Both the position numbers and the translations under genes were made by a program. From contig JAUSZU010000001.1 in assembly GCA_030817875.1 (NCBI GenBank), positions 2,356,001-2,420,000 of the forward strand: a stretch of DNA of 64,000 nucleotides, written 5' to 3'. Under the pieces are notes generated by a model, which was given only the letters and a program-made list of their open reading frames with translations, was not told the DNA's origin and did no database searches. Every line of letters begins with the position of its first letter. Position 1 is the stretch's first letter. Origin of the DNA: Flavobacterium sp. W4I14. GTDB lineage: Bacteria > Bacteroidota > Bacteroidia > Sphingobacteriales > Sphingobacteriaceae. Shown one piece after another: positions 36,584 through 45,536 of this stretch.

Positions 36584-36808
36584 AGATAATCTATTAACAA
36601 GCTGTGTTATATGACCAAGAACCACAAGCCCATTCAGCAATAAACCCGGTAGTAACGGAAATCCTTTTTATTGCTTAAGAGAGATCCCTCCTATTCTTGC
36701 TGCTCGTTGCGTAAAATTTGCAATAAAAAGATTGGAGTGAATAACGGGGTTGCAGCACCCACGGAGGTATGAACGTTCGTTTTCAAATAAAAATACACGA
36801 ACTAATTT

Positions 36809-36852
36809 GTAGCCCCCAACCCCAACAAAATTATGAGGGAGTTGGAGGCTAC
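36809..36852. repeat. Inverted repeat upstream of the sulfatase 3' end (REP- or terminator-like)
   Basis: Arms GTAGCCCCCAACCCC (36809-36823) and GGAGTTGGAGGCTAC (36838-36852) pair with two mismatches around 14 bases. It lies just past the 3' end of the minus-strand sulfatase operon and is followed on the plus strand by TTCGACAAGCTCAGACT, a string common in REP-like repeats of this phylum (from memory). It may end transcription or be a dispersed repeat. The rest of 36433-36905 holds no recognised gene; the small minus frame 36668-36871 overlaps this repeat. Confidence 0.55.
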
Positions 36853-36905
36853 AGAATAAGGTCTTCGACAAGCTCAGACTAACATTTTTTTTAAAAAAAA
36901 ATCAA

Positions 36906-38555
36906 TTAAAAACCAAAACCTTCTGATACAACTTCCTGTACCTTACTTTTCCTGAACTCTTTCATTGATGGTGGTTCTTTAGCCTCAAGCGTGGCAAAAT
37001 CTACCACACCTGTTCTTTTGGCCCAGTCGAAATAGGCTACCGATAACCTGCTCACCACATCGTGGTTTTGTCTGGCTACGTTGGTGGTTTCGCCACGGTC
37101 GGTTTCTAAATTGTATAGTTCCCAATTGTAACCTGGCCAGGTAGATACCAGTTTCCATTTACCAGCACGTACTGCGCGATTGCCTGCACGTTCCCAAAAT
37201 AGCGGTTCATCGCGTTTCAGTTCGTTATCGTTACCAAACAATACCGGCAACAAGCTTTTACCGGCCAATGCATTCGGCGTAATGCCCTGATAGCTTTTAG
37301 GGTAGGTAGCCCCGGCCAGATCGTAAAATGTTGGGGCAATATCAATAATATGCCCTGTACCTTTTTTAATGCTGCCTGGTTTAATTTTAGGCGGATACCA
37401 GGCAATAAACGGCGAGCTGATGCCACCTTCGTACATGTAATCTTTAAAGGCTTTTAATGGTGAATTTGAAGCGTACGACCAGTTTTTGCTTTGCGATTCG
37501 TACGAACCGATGGTACCTACCGGGCCCGAATTGCGCACGGCGCCTTTATACCATTTTACCAGATCTTCTGCAGGGGCACCGTTATCAGAAATAAACAGGA
37601 TGATGGTATTTTTATCGGCTCCGGTTGCTTTTAACTTATTTAAAACCTGACCGATGCCCTGATCTAAACGATCGACCATGGCTGCAAAAATCTCCATCTT
37701 TTTGGCCCACTGGCTGCGCTGATCGAACGATAGTTTGTTCCAGTTGTAGATATCGGCATCTTTTTCTGAGATGGTAGCATTACCATCAATAATACCCAGT
37801 TGTTTTTGTTTTTTAATTCTTTCGGCGCGGAGTACATCCCAGCCTTTATCGTAGCGGCCTTTGTATTTGGCTATATCTTCTGGCAATGCATGCAGGGGCC
37901 AGTGTGGCGCGGTATAGGCTAAATACAGGAAGAAGGGTTTGTCTTTAGCGCTTTGATCTAAAAAGTTTACGGCATTCTCGGTAATTACATCGGTTTGGTA
38001 AAATTTACCGGCTTCTAAAGGATAAGGTTTCCCATCAATGGTGTATGCACGTTTTTTACCCCCTTCGTAATCGCCCTGATCGAAATAACTTCCATTTTCA
38101 GACATCATTACGTGATCGAAACCACGTTGCCAGGGAAAACTCACATCTTTACCAGCAACATGCCATTTGCCCGACATTAAAGTATTATAACCCTGTGTTT
38201 TTAAAACCTCGGCCAGGGTAAGCGATTCTTTATTGAGGTAACCCTGATAGGCCGGAAGCCCCAGATCGTTAGCGAAATACCCCACCCCTGCTTTATGCTG
38301 GTACTGCCCTGTTAATAAGGAGGCACGTGTTGGCGCACAAATGGAATTGTTGTAAAATTCTTTTAACTGAAGGCCCTCGTTGGCGAGGCGATCTAAATTG
38401 GGTGTTTTAATTTCCGAGCCATAGGCGCCAAGATCTGAATAACCCAGATCATCGGCCAGGATAAGGATAATATTAGGCTTTGCCGGCCTGGCATTTTGCG
38501 CAAAACCCTGGATGGCCAATAATGCGCCTATGCAGGTTAATATAACTTTGTTCAT
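36906..38555 (-). CDS. Sulfatase (S1 family, formylglycine-dependent), copy 2 of a tandem pair
   Basis: A 549-residue secreted enzyme (signal peptide ending IQGFAQ). The metal-binding start is ILILADDLGYSD. The active-site motif is SICAPTRASLLTG with Cys73, which needs conversion to formylglycine by a maturase not in this window. Further signatures are GYNTLMSGKWH and LFISDNGAP. Sulfatases of this type remove sulfate esters from sugars or aryl compounds. It lies 20 bases behind the other sulfatase and shares long stretches with it, so the pair came from duplication. It ends the SusC-SusD-sulfatase operon. Confidence 0.93.
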   Translation of the reverse strand: MNKVILTCIGALLAIQGFAQNARPAKPNIILILADDLGYSDLGAYGSEIKTPNLDRLANEGLQLKEFYNNSICAPTRASLLTGQYQHKAGVGYFANDLGLPAYQGYLNKESLTLAEVLKTQGYNTLMSGKWHVAGKDVSFPWQRGFDHVMMSENGSYFDQGDYEGGKKRAYTIDGKPYPLEAGKFYQTDVITENAVNFLDQSAKDKPFFLYLAYTAPHWPLHALPEDIAKYKGRYDKGWDVLRAERIKKQKQLGIIDGNATISEKDADIYNWNKLSFDQRSQWAKKMEIFAAMVDRLDQGIGQVLNKLKATGADKNTIILFISDNGAPAEDLVKWYKGAVRNSGPVGTIGSYESQSKNWSYASNSPLKAFKDYMYEGGISSPFIAWYPPKIKPGSIKKGTGHIIDIAPTFYDLAGATYPKSYQGITPNALAGKSLLPVLFGNDNELKRDEPLFWERAGNRAVRAGKWKLVSTWPGYNWELYNLETDRGETTNVARQNHDVVSRLSVAYFDWAKRTGVVDFATLEAKEPPSMKEFRKSKVQEVVSEGFGF

Positions 38556-38574
38556 CGTTTTTCTTTATTTAATA

Positions 38575-40230
38575 CTAAAAATTCTGACTGCCCCTATTAT
38601 TTCCTTGTGCAGACCGGGCGGGTGCGGTTTTAAGCAATTCGTAATCTACTACCCCATTTTCTGCGGCCCACTTTACATAAGCGGCTTTTAACTGTGCTAC
38701 TATTTCGGGATGCTGAGCGGCCACATCGGCATTTTCGGCCCTATCTTTTTCAATATCGAAAAGCTCATATTTTTCGGTTAAACCTGCCGGAGAAACGAGT
38801 TTCCATTTGCCCCACCGTACGGCTTTGTTACCACCACGTTCCCAAAACAAAGGTGCAGCGCGCTGAACGGTATCGGTTGATCCGCTAAGCAATGGCAACA
38901 AACTTTTACCAGGGAGGGCATTACTGGTAATGCCATTTAACTGTTTTGGATAATTGATACCTGCCAATTCGTAAAAAGTTGGTGCAAGGTCGATTAAATG
39001 ACCAGTGCCTTTGGCAATTGTTCCGGCTTTGATTTTATTCGGAAACCAGGCGATAAAGGGTGCACTAATGCCACCTTCGTACGGTGCGCCTTTATAATTG
39101 CGGAGTGGCGAGTTTCCTGTTTGCGACCAATTGCTGTTCTGCGTTTCGTATGATCCGGCTGTGCCTACAGGGCCCGTGGTGCGTTGGGTATAAGGCCTGG
39201 TGCCATTGCCACCCTGAGCACCATTATCTGAAATAAAAATGATGAGGGTATTTTCGTCCTGCTTAAGTTCCTTTAATTTAGCAAGCAAACGGCCAACACC
39301 CTGATCTACATGATCAATCATGGCGGCGTAAACTTCCTGGCGGGTTTGCCAATATTCCTGTTCATCATAAGTTAACTTGTTCCAGGGTTTTACCTGATCA
39401 TCATGCGCGGCAATTTTCTGATCACTACCGATAAGCCCTTTTTTAATGGCATTGCGGTAGCGTTGTACGCGCAGTGAATCCCAGCCTGATTTATATTTGC
39501 CTTTATATTTGGCAATATCGGCAGGGAGTGCTTGAAGTGGCCAATGTGGTGCATTATAGGCCAGGTATAAAAAGAAAGGCTTTTTAGCTTTTTGCTGACC
39601 GTCTAAGAAACCCAATGCATTATTGGTAATTTCTTCGGTTAAATATTTACCTGGTTCAAGAAAATACGGTTCGTTATCTTTAACCAAGGGTACGGTTTCA
39701 TTTCCTTTTTCTCCGATTTCGTAATAATTGCTGGCGCCACCAATAAAGCCAAAGAAATGATCGAAACCGCGTTGGTTCGGCCATTGGTTCCGATCGTCGC
39801 CCACATGCCATTTACCCGCCATGAGTGTGGTGTAACCACCAGATTTAAGTACTTCGGCCAGGGTAAGCGATTCACGGTTCAGAAAACCCTGATAAGCCGC
39901 CAGCCCAAGGTTATTGTTAAAAAAGCCAACACCCGCCTTATGCTGGTACTGCCCGGTAAGCAACGATGCCCTGGTAGGTGCACAGATCGAATTGTTGTAA
40001 AATTCTTTTAGTTTTAAGCCACCTGCAGCGAGTTTATCTAAATTGGGGGTTTCTATTTCAGTTGCCCCGTAAGGACCAATATCTGAAAAGCCAAGATCAT
40101 CAACCAGTACCAGCACGATATTGGGTTTTTGCTTTTTCTGGGCAGATGCCCCTTGCACAGCCAATAAACCAGCAGCCAACAGGCATGCTTTTAAGATGGG
40201 CAGACGTGAATATTTTTGTTTAAAATCCAT
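38575..40230 (-). CDS. Sulfatase (S1 family, formylglycine-dependent), copy 1 of a tandem pair
   Basis: A 551-residue protein with a signal peptide (LKACLLAAGLLAVQGASAQ). Motifs are IVLVLVDDLGFSD, SICAPTRASLLTG (Cys83, formylglycine site), GGYTTLMAGKWHVGDD and IIFISDNGAQGGNG. The start at 40230 leaves a 32-base gap to the SusD stop; the longer frame to 40278 would overlap it. The different loops after GKWHVG (DRNQWPNQRGFDHFFGFIGG here, KDVSFPWQRGFDHVMMSENG in the other copy) suggest that the two act on different sulfated positions or substrates. Confidence 0.93.
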   Translation of the reverse strand: MDFKQKYSRLPILKACLLAAGLLAVQGASAQKKQKPNIVLVLVDDLGFSDIGPYGATEIETPNLDKLAAGGLKLKEFYNNSICAPTRASLLTGQYQHKAGVGFFNNNLGLAAYQGFLNRESLTLAEVLKSGGYTTLMAGKWHVGDDRNQWPNQRGFDHFFGFIGGASNYYEIGEKGNETVPLVKDNEPYFLEPGKYLTEEITNNALGFLDGQQKAKKPFFLYLAYNAPHWPLQALPADIAKYKGKYKSGWDSLRVQRYRNAIKKGLIGSDQKIAAHDDQVKPWNKLTYDEQEYWQTRQEVYAAMIDHVDQGVGRLLAKLKELKQDENTLIIFISDNGAQGGNGTRPYTQRTTGPVGTAGSYETQNSNWSQTGNSPLRNYKGAPYEGGISAPFIAWFPNKIKAGTIAKGTGHLIDLAPTFYELAGINYPKQLNGITSNALPGKSLLPLLSGSTDTVQRAAPLFWERGGNKAVRWGKWKLVSPAGLTEKYELFDIEKDRAENADVAAQHPEIVAQLKAAYVKWAAENGVVDYELLKTAPARSAQGNNRGSQNF

Positions 40231-40262
40231 GCGATTAAATTTTATTATCCGAAATAAGACGA

Positions 40263-41738
40263 TTAATAGTTTACCCAATCTGGGTTCTGTTTTAATTTAG
40301 GGTTGAGGTTAAGCTCGCGTTGCGGAATAGGAAAATGAATGTGACGCTTGGCCGCTAAAGTTTTTCCGGCGGCTTTGAGTGTGGCCACATAATAATCGGC
40401 CCCTCTTCTGGCCAGATCGAACCAGCGCTGGTATTCGAAAACCAATTCCTTTCTGCGCTCCTGAAAAACAGCATCCCTAAACTGATCTACAGTTAATGCC
40501 GGAGAAATATCGGCTAGTTTGGCAATACCTGCACGCTGGCGTACTTCATCTATTGCGGCATAGGCTGCTGCATTTGGACCATTGTTTACTTCATTTAAGG
40601 CTTCAGCATAAATTAAAAGTACTTCTGCATAACGGATAATGGGTAAATTTTTAGAAGACTGCGATTGATTGCCCACCACGGCCGGATCGTAATATTTATT
40701 AAACTGCGGCGAAAAGGTGTATAACTGGCCATTTGTAGGGCTCACCATCTGCGTAACAAAGGTTATGGCTTTTCGGGTATCGTTATCGGCAAAACTGCTA
40801 TACAAACCGCCTGCGGTATGCAGGGCATCGGCATAATCGCCATTAATACCGGGTACATCCGCTGGGGCCGAACGGCTGGCCAAACTATTGCCCTGAAAGC
40901 CAGCGTTACCTACAAACTGTGCCGAGAAAATATGCTCTCTACCATTTTTGGTGGCTACATTAAATACATCGGCAAAATTCGCAAACAGTGAATAGTATTT
41001 GCTATCGATTACCTCTTTACTTTTTTGCGCTGCATTTGCCCACTCTTTATGGGTAAGGTATACTTTTGCCAACAGACTTTTGGCTGCGCCTGAAGTTGCC
41101 CTTCCTAAATCTTTACTGCTATATTCTGCCGGTGCAGGTAAGGATTCTGCATCTTTTAAATCCTGAATGACCTGCGCATATACCGCAGCTTCGGGCGCAT
41201 TGGGTACGTATAAATCTTCGGGCGCTAAAGAAGTATTTTCGTGCAGTACAATGGGTACATCGCCAAACCAACGCACCAGGTTAAAGTAATGCAAAGCCCT
41301 TAAAAACTTCGATTCGTTAATTAAACGTTTTTTAACAGAGGAGCTAATTTTCGACTCATCAATCAGCGCAATTTTATCGATGGCAATATTTGAAGCATTA
41401 ATCGCATCGTAACTTTGTTTCCATAACTGCTCCATTCTATCGTTCGATGAATCGTGGGTTAAGCCAGATATGGCCCTAACGTGTGCATTTCTGGCCCTTG
41501 GGCCTGCTTCATAATCGTCGGTAGCCATTTCTACCCCAATCTGCATTAAACTATTATAAAGAGACTGGCCACTTTCGTAAAGTTTGCGGTAATTGGCCGT
41601 AACGGCAGAAACCGCCTGACCTTCATTTTGGTAAAACTGTGCCGTAACAAGCACAGCGTCTGGATCTTCTTCTAGCTTGGAGCAGGCCGAGAGTGCTACG
41701 ACTAAAATGGATACATATATTAAGTTTATCTTTTTCAT
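40263..41738 (-). CDS. SusD/RagB-type surface glycan-binding lipoprotein
   Basis: A 491-residue outer-membrane lipoprotein (signal ending LVVALSAC, Cys19). It has TPR-like helices and the family C-terminus: NLPIIRYAEVLLIYAEALNEVN, then ELVFEYQRWFDLARRG and FPIPQRELNLNPKLKQNPDW. It forms the lid of the SusC transporter encoded 11 bases upstream. The two sulfatase genes that follow indicate a sulfated glycan or its fragments as the ligand. No endo-acting glycosidase is present, so this locus is minimal. Confidence 0.95.
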   Translation of the reverse strand: MKKINLIYVSILVVALSACSKLEEDPDAVLVTAQFYQNEGQAVSAVTANYRKLYESGQSLYNSLMQIGVEMATDDYEAGPRARNAHVRAISGLTHDSSNDRMEQLWKQSYDAINASNIAIDKIALIDESKISSSVKKRLINESKFLRALHYFNLVRWFGDVPIVLHENTSLAPEDLYVPNAPEAAVYAQVIQDLKDAESLPAPAEYSSKDLGRATSGAAKSLLAKVYLTHKEWANAAQKSKEVIDSKYYSLFANFADVFNVATKNGREHIFSAQFVGNAGFQGNSLASRSAPADVPGINGDYADALHTAGGLYSSFADNDTRKAITFVTQMVSPTNGQLYTFSPQFNKYYDPAVVGNQSQSSKNLPIIRYAEVLLIYAEALNEVNNGPNAAAYAAIDEVRQRAGIAKLADISPALTVDQFRDAVFQERRKELVFEYQRWFDLARRGADYYVATLKAAGKTLAAKRHIHFPIPQRELNLNPKLKQNPDWVNY

Positions 41739-41749
41739 TGCGATATAGA

Positions 41750-44700
41750 TTAAAATGTTAACCTTAAGCCAGCCCTAACCGATCTGGCGATGGGATAAAT
41801 CCCGGCATCGGTTCCTGGCGATACATTACTTCCAGAGGTAATTTCGGGATCGAAGCCTGAATAGTTTGTCCAGGTAAGCAGGTTCTGCCCGGCTACATAG
41901 AAATATACATTTGATAACTTTGCCTTAGCAGAGATCTTTTTTGGCAAAGTGTAACCCAGCGATACATCTTTTAACCTCAAAAAAGAACCGCTTTCGATAA
42001 AACGATCTGAAAATACAGGTGCAGGATCTAATTTTGCTCTTGGAATGGTTTGACTTGGATTGCTTGGTGTCCACCGGTTTAAAGCGGTAGCCGAGGCATT
42101 TTGTTGCCCGGTAAACAGCTCCAGGGTTTGCATATTCGAGTTCAAAATGCTGTTGCCATACGAGCCTTGTATAAATATTAACAGATCGAAACCTTTATAT
42201 TCAAAATTATTGGTTACGCCAAAAATGAAATCGGGTTGTGCATTGCCAATAATGGCTTTATCTGCAGCGGTTGTAAATAAGCCATCGCCATTAATATCTT
42301 TGTACAATCTATCGCCAGGTTTTGGCACGGCGCTACCGGTATATTTACCTTTAGTAGCTTCTTCACCAGTTTGCAGGATTCCATCTGTTACATTACCATA
42401 AAAGCTGCCTAAGGGTTCGCCAACTTTTACAATGTAGTTTCCGCTGATGTACGACTGTGCGCCATTACCAATACTCAGCACTTCATTCCGGTTAACAGAA
42501 AAGTTTAAATTGGTATTCCAGATAAATGCGCCGGTAAGGTTGCGGGTATTCAGGCCAATTTCGAATCCTTTATTCAATACCGATCCATAATTCTGTAGCG
42601 ATGTGGCATATCCTGTTGTCCAAGGAATTTCTACATTTAACAATAAATCTTTGGTTTTCTTGTAGTAACCATCTAACGTCAATTGGATGCGGTTGTTAAA
42701 AAAGCCGATATCCAGGCCAGCATCGTATTGATGGGTAGTTTCCCAGCCCAATTTATCGTTCGCAATGCGGTTAGGCGCAAAACCCGTAGCGGTGGTGCCA
42801 CCAAAAACATAGTTGAGACTGTATAACGTAGCCAAAGACTGGTATTGACCGATCTCCAGGTTTCCTGTTGTACCGAAACTGGCGCGTACCTTTAATTCAC
42901 TGATTGTTTTTTGTAAGGACTCGAAAAATTTCTCGTTACTGATTTTCCATGAAGCTGCTGCCGAAGGGAAATAACCCCATTTGTTTCCTTTCCCAAACCG
43001 CGATGAACCATCGGTACGGATGCTCGAGGTTAAGAAATAACGGTTATCGAAACTGTAATTTACCCTGGCCAGGTAAGAATGCAATACCCATCTCGTGGCA
43101 TCAGAATAAGGCGCTACCAAAGTTGCGCCGCTTTGCAGGCTGTTAAAGGTTAAATCGTCGGTTACAAACTTTTGGGCATTTGCCCTGGTGGTTTCGCTGG
43201 AAAATTCCTGTTGCGTAAAACCAATTACCGCATCTAAAGCATGTTTACCAAAAGCTTTATTGTACGAAAGGGTATTTTCATTTAACCAGGAGTAAGAATT
43301 ATAAGTTCCCTTTCCGGCAGAACCACCAATGGTACTTCCTTCATAAATGGTTGATGGGATATAATTCTTTTCATTTACGCTGTTTACATCTGCACCAAGC
43401 AATACTTTTAAATTCAGCCCTTCAATAATAGTGTATTCTCCAAATGCTGTTCCCAAAAATTTATTGGTGGTTGATTTATTGATCTGTTCTTTTAATGAGG
43501 CAATAGGGTTGGCAAATATATTTTCGAAAGGATTACGGAGCGTATAGGCACCCGAAGCATCGTAAATGGAAGCAGTCGCAGGCATAATCAAAAGGCCATT
43601 GATGATCCCTGAAGGAGATACATTGGCATCGGCCTTGCTTCCGGTAATACTTGCACTTACTTTAAATTTCTCAAAGGGCTGGGCATCTACATTGGCCCTG
43701 ATACTGATCCTCGAATAATCGGTATTCTTTAAAATACCGTCCTGATCAAAGTAGTTCCCCGAAATAAGATAACGTGTTTTTGGGTTACCGCCACTGATGG
43801 TAAGCTGATGGTTCTGTGTTGGTGCGCGTTCGAAAGCTTCAGCCTGCCAGTCTGTTCCTGTTCCTAACTGATCAATCTGCGCCTGACTCAAATACTGGAA
43901 ACGGCCTTTGGTTGGGTCGGTATCGTATAAAGCATCGTTCCGGAGTAATGCAAAATCGCGTGCATTTAAGAGGTCTAACTTCTTTCTTAACGATTGCGTG
44001 CCATAACTTCCTTCGTAGGTAACTGCGCTACGATCTGCTTTTCCTTTTTTAGTGGTGATAATTACTACGCCATTAGCTCCTCTCGAACCATAAATCGCTG
44101 TTGCAGAAGCATCCTTTAGAATATCAATGGTTTCAATATCGGAAGGGTTGATACTGGCCAATGGATTAAGCGGCGTACCACTCAGCGTACCTGCAGAAGC
44201 CGAACTGTTGTACAAAGGAAATCCATCAAGCACGTATAAAGGTTCATTTCCACCTTGCACAGAACTTCCGCCCCTTACACGGATACTTACGCCACCACCC
44301 GGCTGACCGGATGTTTGGGTAACCTGCACACCAGCAGCAGCCCCTTTTAACAATTGATCTACCGAACTTAAGGGTTGTTTCAATGCCGACTTAGAAATGG
44401 AAGAAACGGAACCTGTAATATCGCTTCGTTTCTGTGTGCCATAACCCACTACCACCACATTATCGAGTTGGTTGGCAGCTTCTTCTAGTTTAATTTCAAT
44501 CGGACTTCCATTTGCTATGATTTCGATGGTTTTATAACCAATATAACTTACTGTTAAGGTATAAGGAAACTTCTGTCCGGTTACGAACCTAAATTTGCCG
44601 TCATTATCGGTTGCTGCAGAGTGGGTAGTTCCGTTAATGCGGATCACTACACCTGGAATGGGTTCTTTAGTTTTCGAATCGGTAACCAAACCGCTGAGCG

Positions 44701-44902
44701 TAGAGTTAATGAGCGGTACGGTTTGTGCTTTAACCGCAATTGAAAAAATAAATGGGGCGATAATCAACATTCCTAAATGTCGCAAGGTGCGTAAGGAACG
44801 GACTGATAATCTGGATCGAACAGGCTTTTCCTGTCCGAAAATTGGTAACGAGACTTGCGAAGCCGACCCATAGGGCCACCTGACTTCTTCAAATTTTTGC
44901 AT
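41750..44902 (-). CDS. SusC/RagA-type TonB-linked outer-membrane transporter
   Basis: About 1050 residues. Carboxypeptidase-regulatory-like domain (LSGLVTDSKTKEPIPGVVIR), plug with VVVGYGTQKRSDITGS, IRVRGGSSVQGGNEPLYVLDG and IETIDILKDASATAIYGSRG, then a barrel ending SVRAGLRLTF. The start is placed at 44902 (MQKFEEVRWP). A hydrophobic signal (MLIIAPFIFSIAVKAQ) begins some 44 residues later, so an inner start at that Met is also possible. The 390-base leader upstream contains a hairpin and the poly-cysteine ORF at 45294-45386. No hybrid regulator or sigma/anti-sigma pair is next to it, unlike most such loci. Confidence 0.92.
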   Translation of the reverse strand: MQKFEEVRWPYGSASQVSLPIFGQEKPVRSRLSVRSLRTLRHLGMLIIAPFIFSIAVKAQTVPLINSTLSGLVTDSKTKEPIPGVVIRINGTTHSAATDNDGKFRFVTGQKFPYTLTVSYIGYKTIEIIANGSPIEIKLEEAANQLDNVVVVGYGTQKRSDITGSVSSISKSALKQPLSSVDQLLKGAAAGVQVTQTSGQPGGGVSIRVRGGSSVQGGNEPLYVLDGFPLYNSSASAGTLSGTPLNPLASINPSDIETIDILKDASATAIYGSRGANGVVIITTKKGKADRSAVTYEGSYGTQSLRKKLDLLNARDFALLRNDALYDTDPTKGRFQYLSQAQIDQLGTGTDWQAEAFERAPTQNHQLTISGGNPKTRYLISGNYFDQDGILKNTDYSRISIRANVDAQPFEKFKVSASITGSKADANVSPSGIINGLLIMPATASIYDASGAYTLRNPFENIFANPIASLKEQINKSTTNKFLGTAFGEYTIIEGLNLKVLLGADVNSVNEKNYIPSTIYEGSTIGGSAGKGTYNSYSWLNENTLSYNKAFGKHALDAVIGFTQQEFSSETTRANAQKFVTDDLTFNSLQSGATLVAPYSDATRWVLHSYLARVNYSFDNRYFLTSSIRTDGSSRFGKGNKWGYFPSAAASWKISNEKFFESLQKTISELKVRASFGTTGNLEIGQYQSLATLYSLNYVFGGTTATGFAPNRIANDKLGWETTHQYDAGLDIGFFNNRIQLTLDGYYKKTKDLLLNVEIPWTTGYATSLQNYGSVLNKGFEIGLNTRNLTGAFIWNTNLNFSVNRNEVLSIGNGAQSYISGNYIVKVGEPLGSFYGNVTDGILQTGEEATKGKYTGSAVPKPGDRLYKDINGDGLFTTAADKAIIGNAQPDFIFGVTNNFEYKGFDLLIFIQGSYGNSILNSNMQTLELFTGQQNASATALNRWTPSNPSQTIPRAKLDPAPVFSDRFIESGSFLRLKDVSLGYTLPKKISAKAKLSNVYFYVAGQNLLTWTNYSGFDPEITSGSNVSPGTDAGIYPIARSVRAGLRLTF

Positions 44903-44979
44903 ACTTTTGTTTAGGGTTAAGTGGTAAATTGATTCAGGTGCCAACGCCAATTGAAGACCTGTTTCGATGATTTAATCCA

Positions 44980-45003
44980 GGGGAAATACATTTGTGTTTC
45001 CCC
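44980..45003 (-). other. Hairpin in the long leader of the SusC-SusD-sulfatase operon
   Basis: Arms GGGGAAATACA and TGTGTTTCCCC pair over 10 of 11 positions with a two-base centre. It sits 78 bases before the chosen SusC start and about 290 bases after the poly-cysteine ORF. No T run follows on the minus strand, so it is not a standard terminator; it could form part of an RNA switch or protect the transcript. The rest of 44903-45293 shows no other clear structure. Confidence 0.5.
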
Positions 45004-45293
45004 GTTTTATATAGTTTAGTTTATAAAATTCTTATATGCTCTCCTCCTATTGTTTAATGGTTTGTTTTTCCTTTATCAATACCATACCTGCTCATTTCTT
45101 ACCAAAATGAAACTTTGTTCTGCGTATCTATTATCAGATCGGGCTTAAAAAAACCAGACAAAGGAATGATTACAAGAGATGTCCTGTAAAATAAGGCAAG
45201 GTTCATAATAAGGATATATTTTAGTTTATGACTGGTAAGTCAAAGCATTATTGTTGAGCGCCTGGCCATCTAGAAAGCCATTTTATAATAAGC

Positions 45294-45386
45294 TTACGCG
45301 TAACAACAACACATTCGCATTGATTCGTGGTCATTCGAACAGTAGATAGCGTAGGTAGAAAATGAAAGAAAGTAAAATTTATTCAT
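45294..45386 (-). CDS. Poly-cysteine leader peptide (30 residues) upstream of the sulfatase locus
   Basis: On the minus strand an ATG at 45386 opens a frame starting MNKFYFLSFSTY and ending HESMRMCCCYA-stop. Both the start (M-N-K, then FYF) and the end (MRMCCC-x-A) match the 26-residue ORF at 20840-20920. The Cys codons differ between the two (TGT TGT TGT against TGC TGT TGC TGC), which argues for peptide-level conservation over recent DNA duplication. It lies 23 bases downstream of a TATATTTG -7 element. Shortage of cysteine would slow ribosomes here and might raise expression of the sulfatase operon. Function is inferred. Confidence 0.7.
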   Translation of the reverse strand: MNKFYFLSFSTYAIYCSNDHESMRMCCCYA

Positions 45387-45408
45387 ATCGTTATTTGCTG
45401 GTGGCAGG

Positions 45409-45450
45409 CAAATATAATATTTAATTCTATAAATCCTATAGAATTTATAG
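45409..45450 (-). promoter_or_regulatory. Promoter with overlapping inverted repeat for the sulfatase-locus leader
   Basis: On the minus strand TATATTTG (45416-45409) matches the TAnnTTTG -7 element. No good TTTG is present at -33. Instead a palindrome with arms CTATAAAT and ATTTATAG (45427-45450) covers that place, a typical position for a repressor or activator site. Within it, AAATTCTATAGGATTTA (45446-45430) matches the corresponding segment of the PhyH promoter at 12 of 17 positions. A shared transcription factor, for example of the Rrf2 type, is possible but unproven. Confidence 0.55.
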
Positions 45451-45536
45451 ATTATAAAAGTTAATTTATTCCACCCACAGATATAAGAAAGCTTAACTGT
45501 TAAAAACCTTAACCCAATAGCCTAATGCATCTCATA

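Noticed and set aside
36668..36871. 67-codon minus frame after the ATPase
   Set aside because: It covers the GTAGCC inverted repeat and REP-like sequence and has no protein character.
44980..45003. Intrinsic terminator ahead of SusC
   Set aside because: The hairpin lacks a following T run on the minus strand, so it is listed only as a leader structure.
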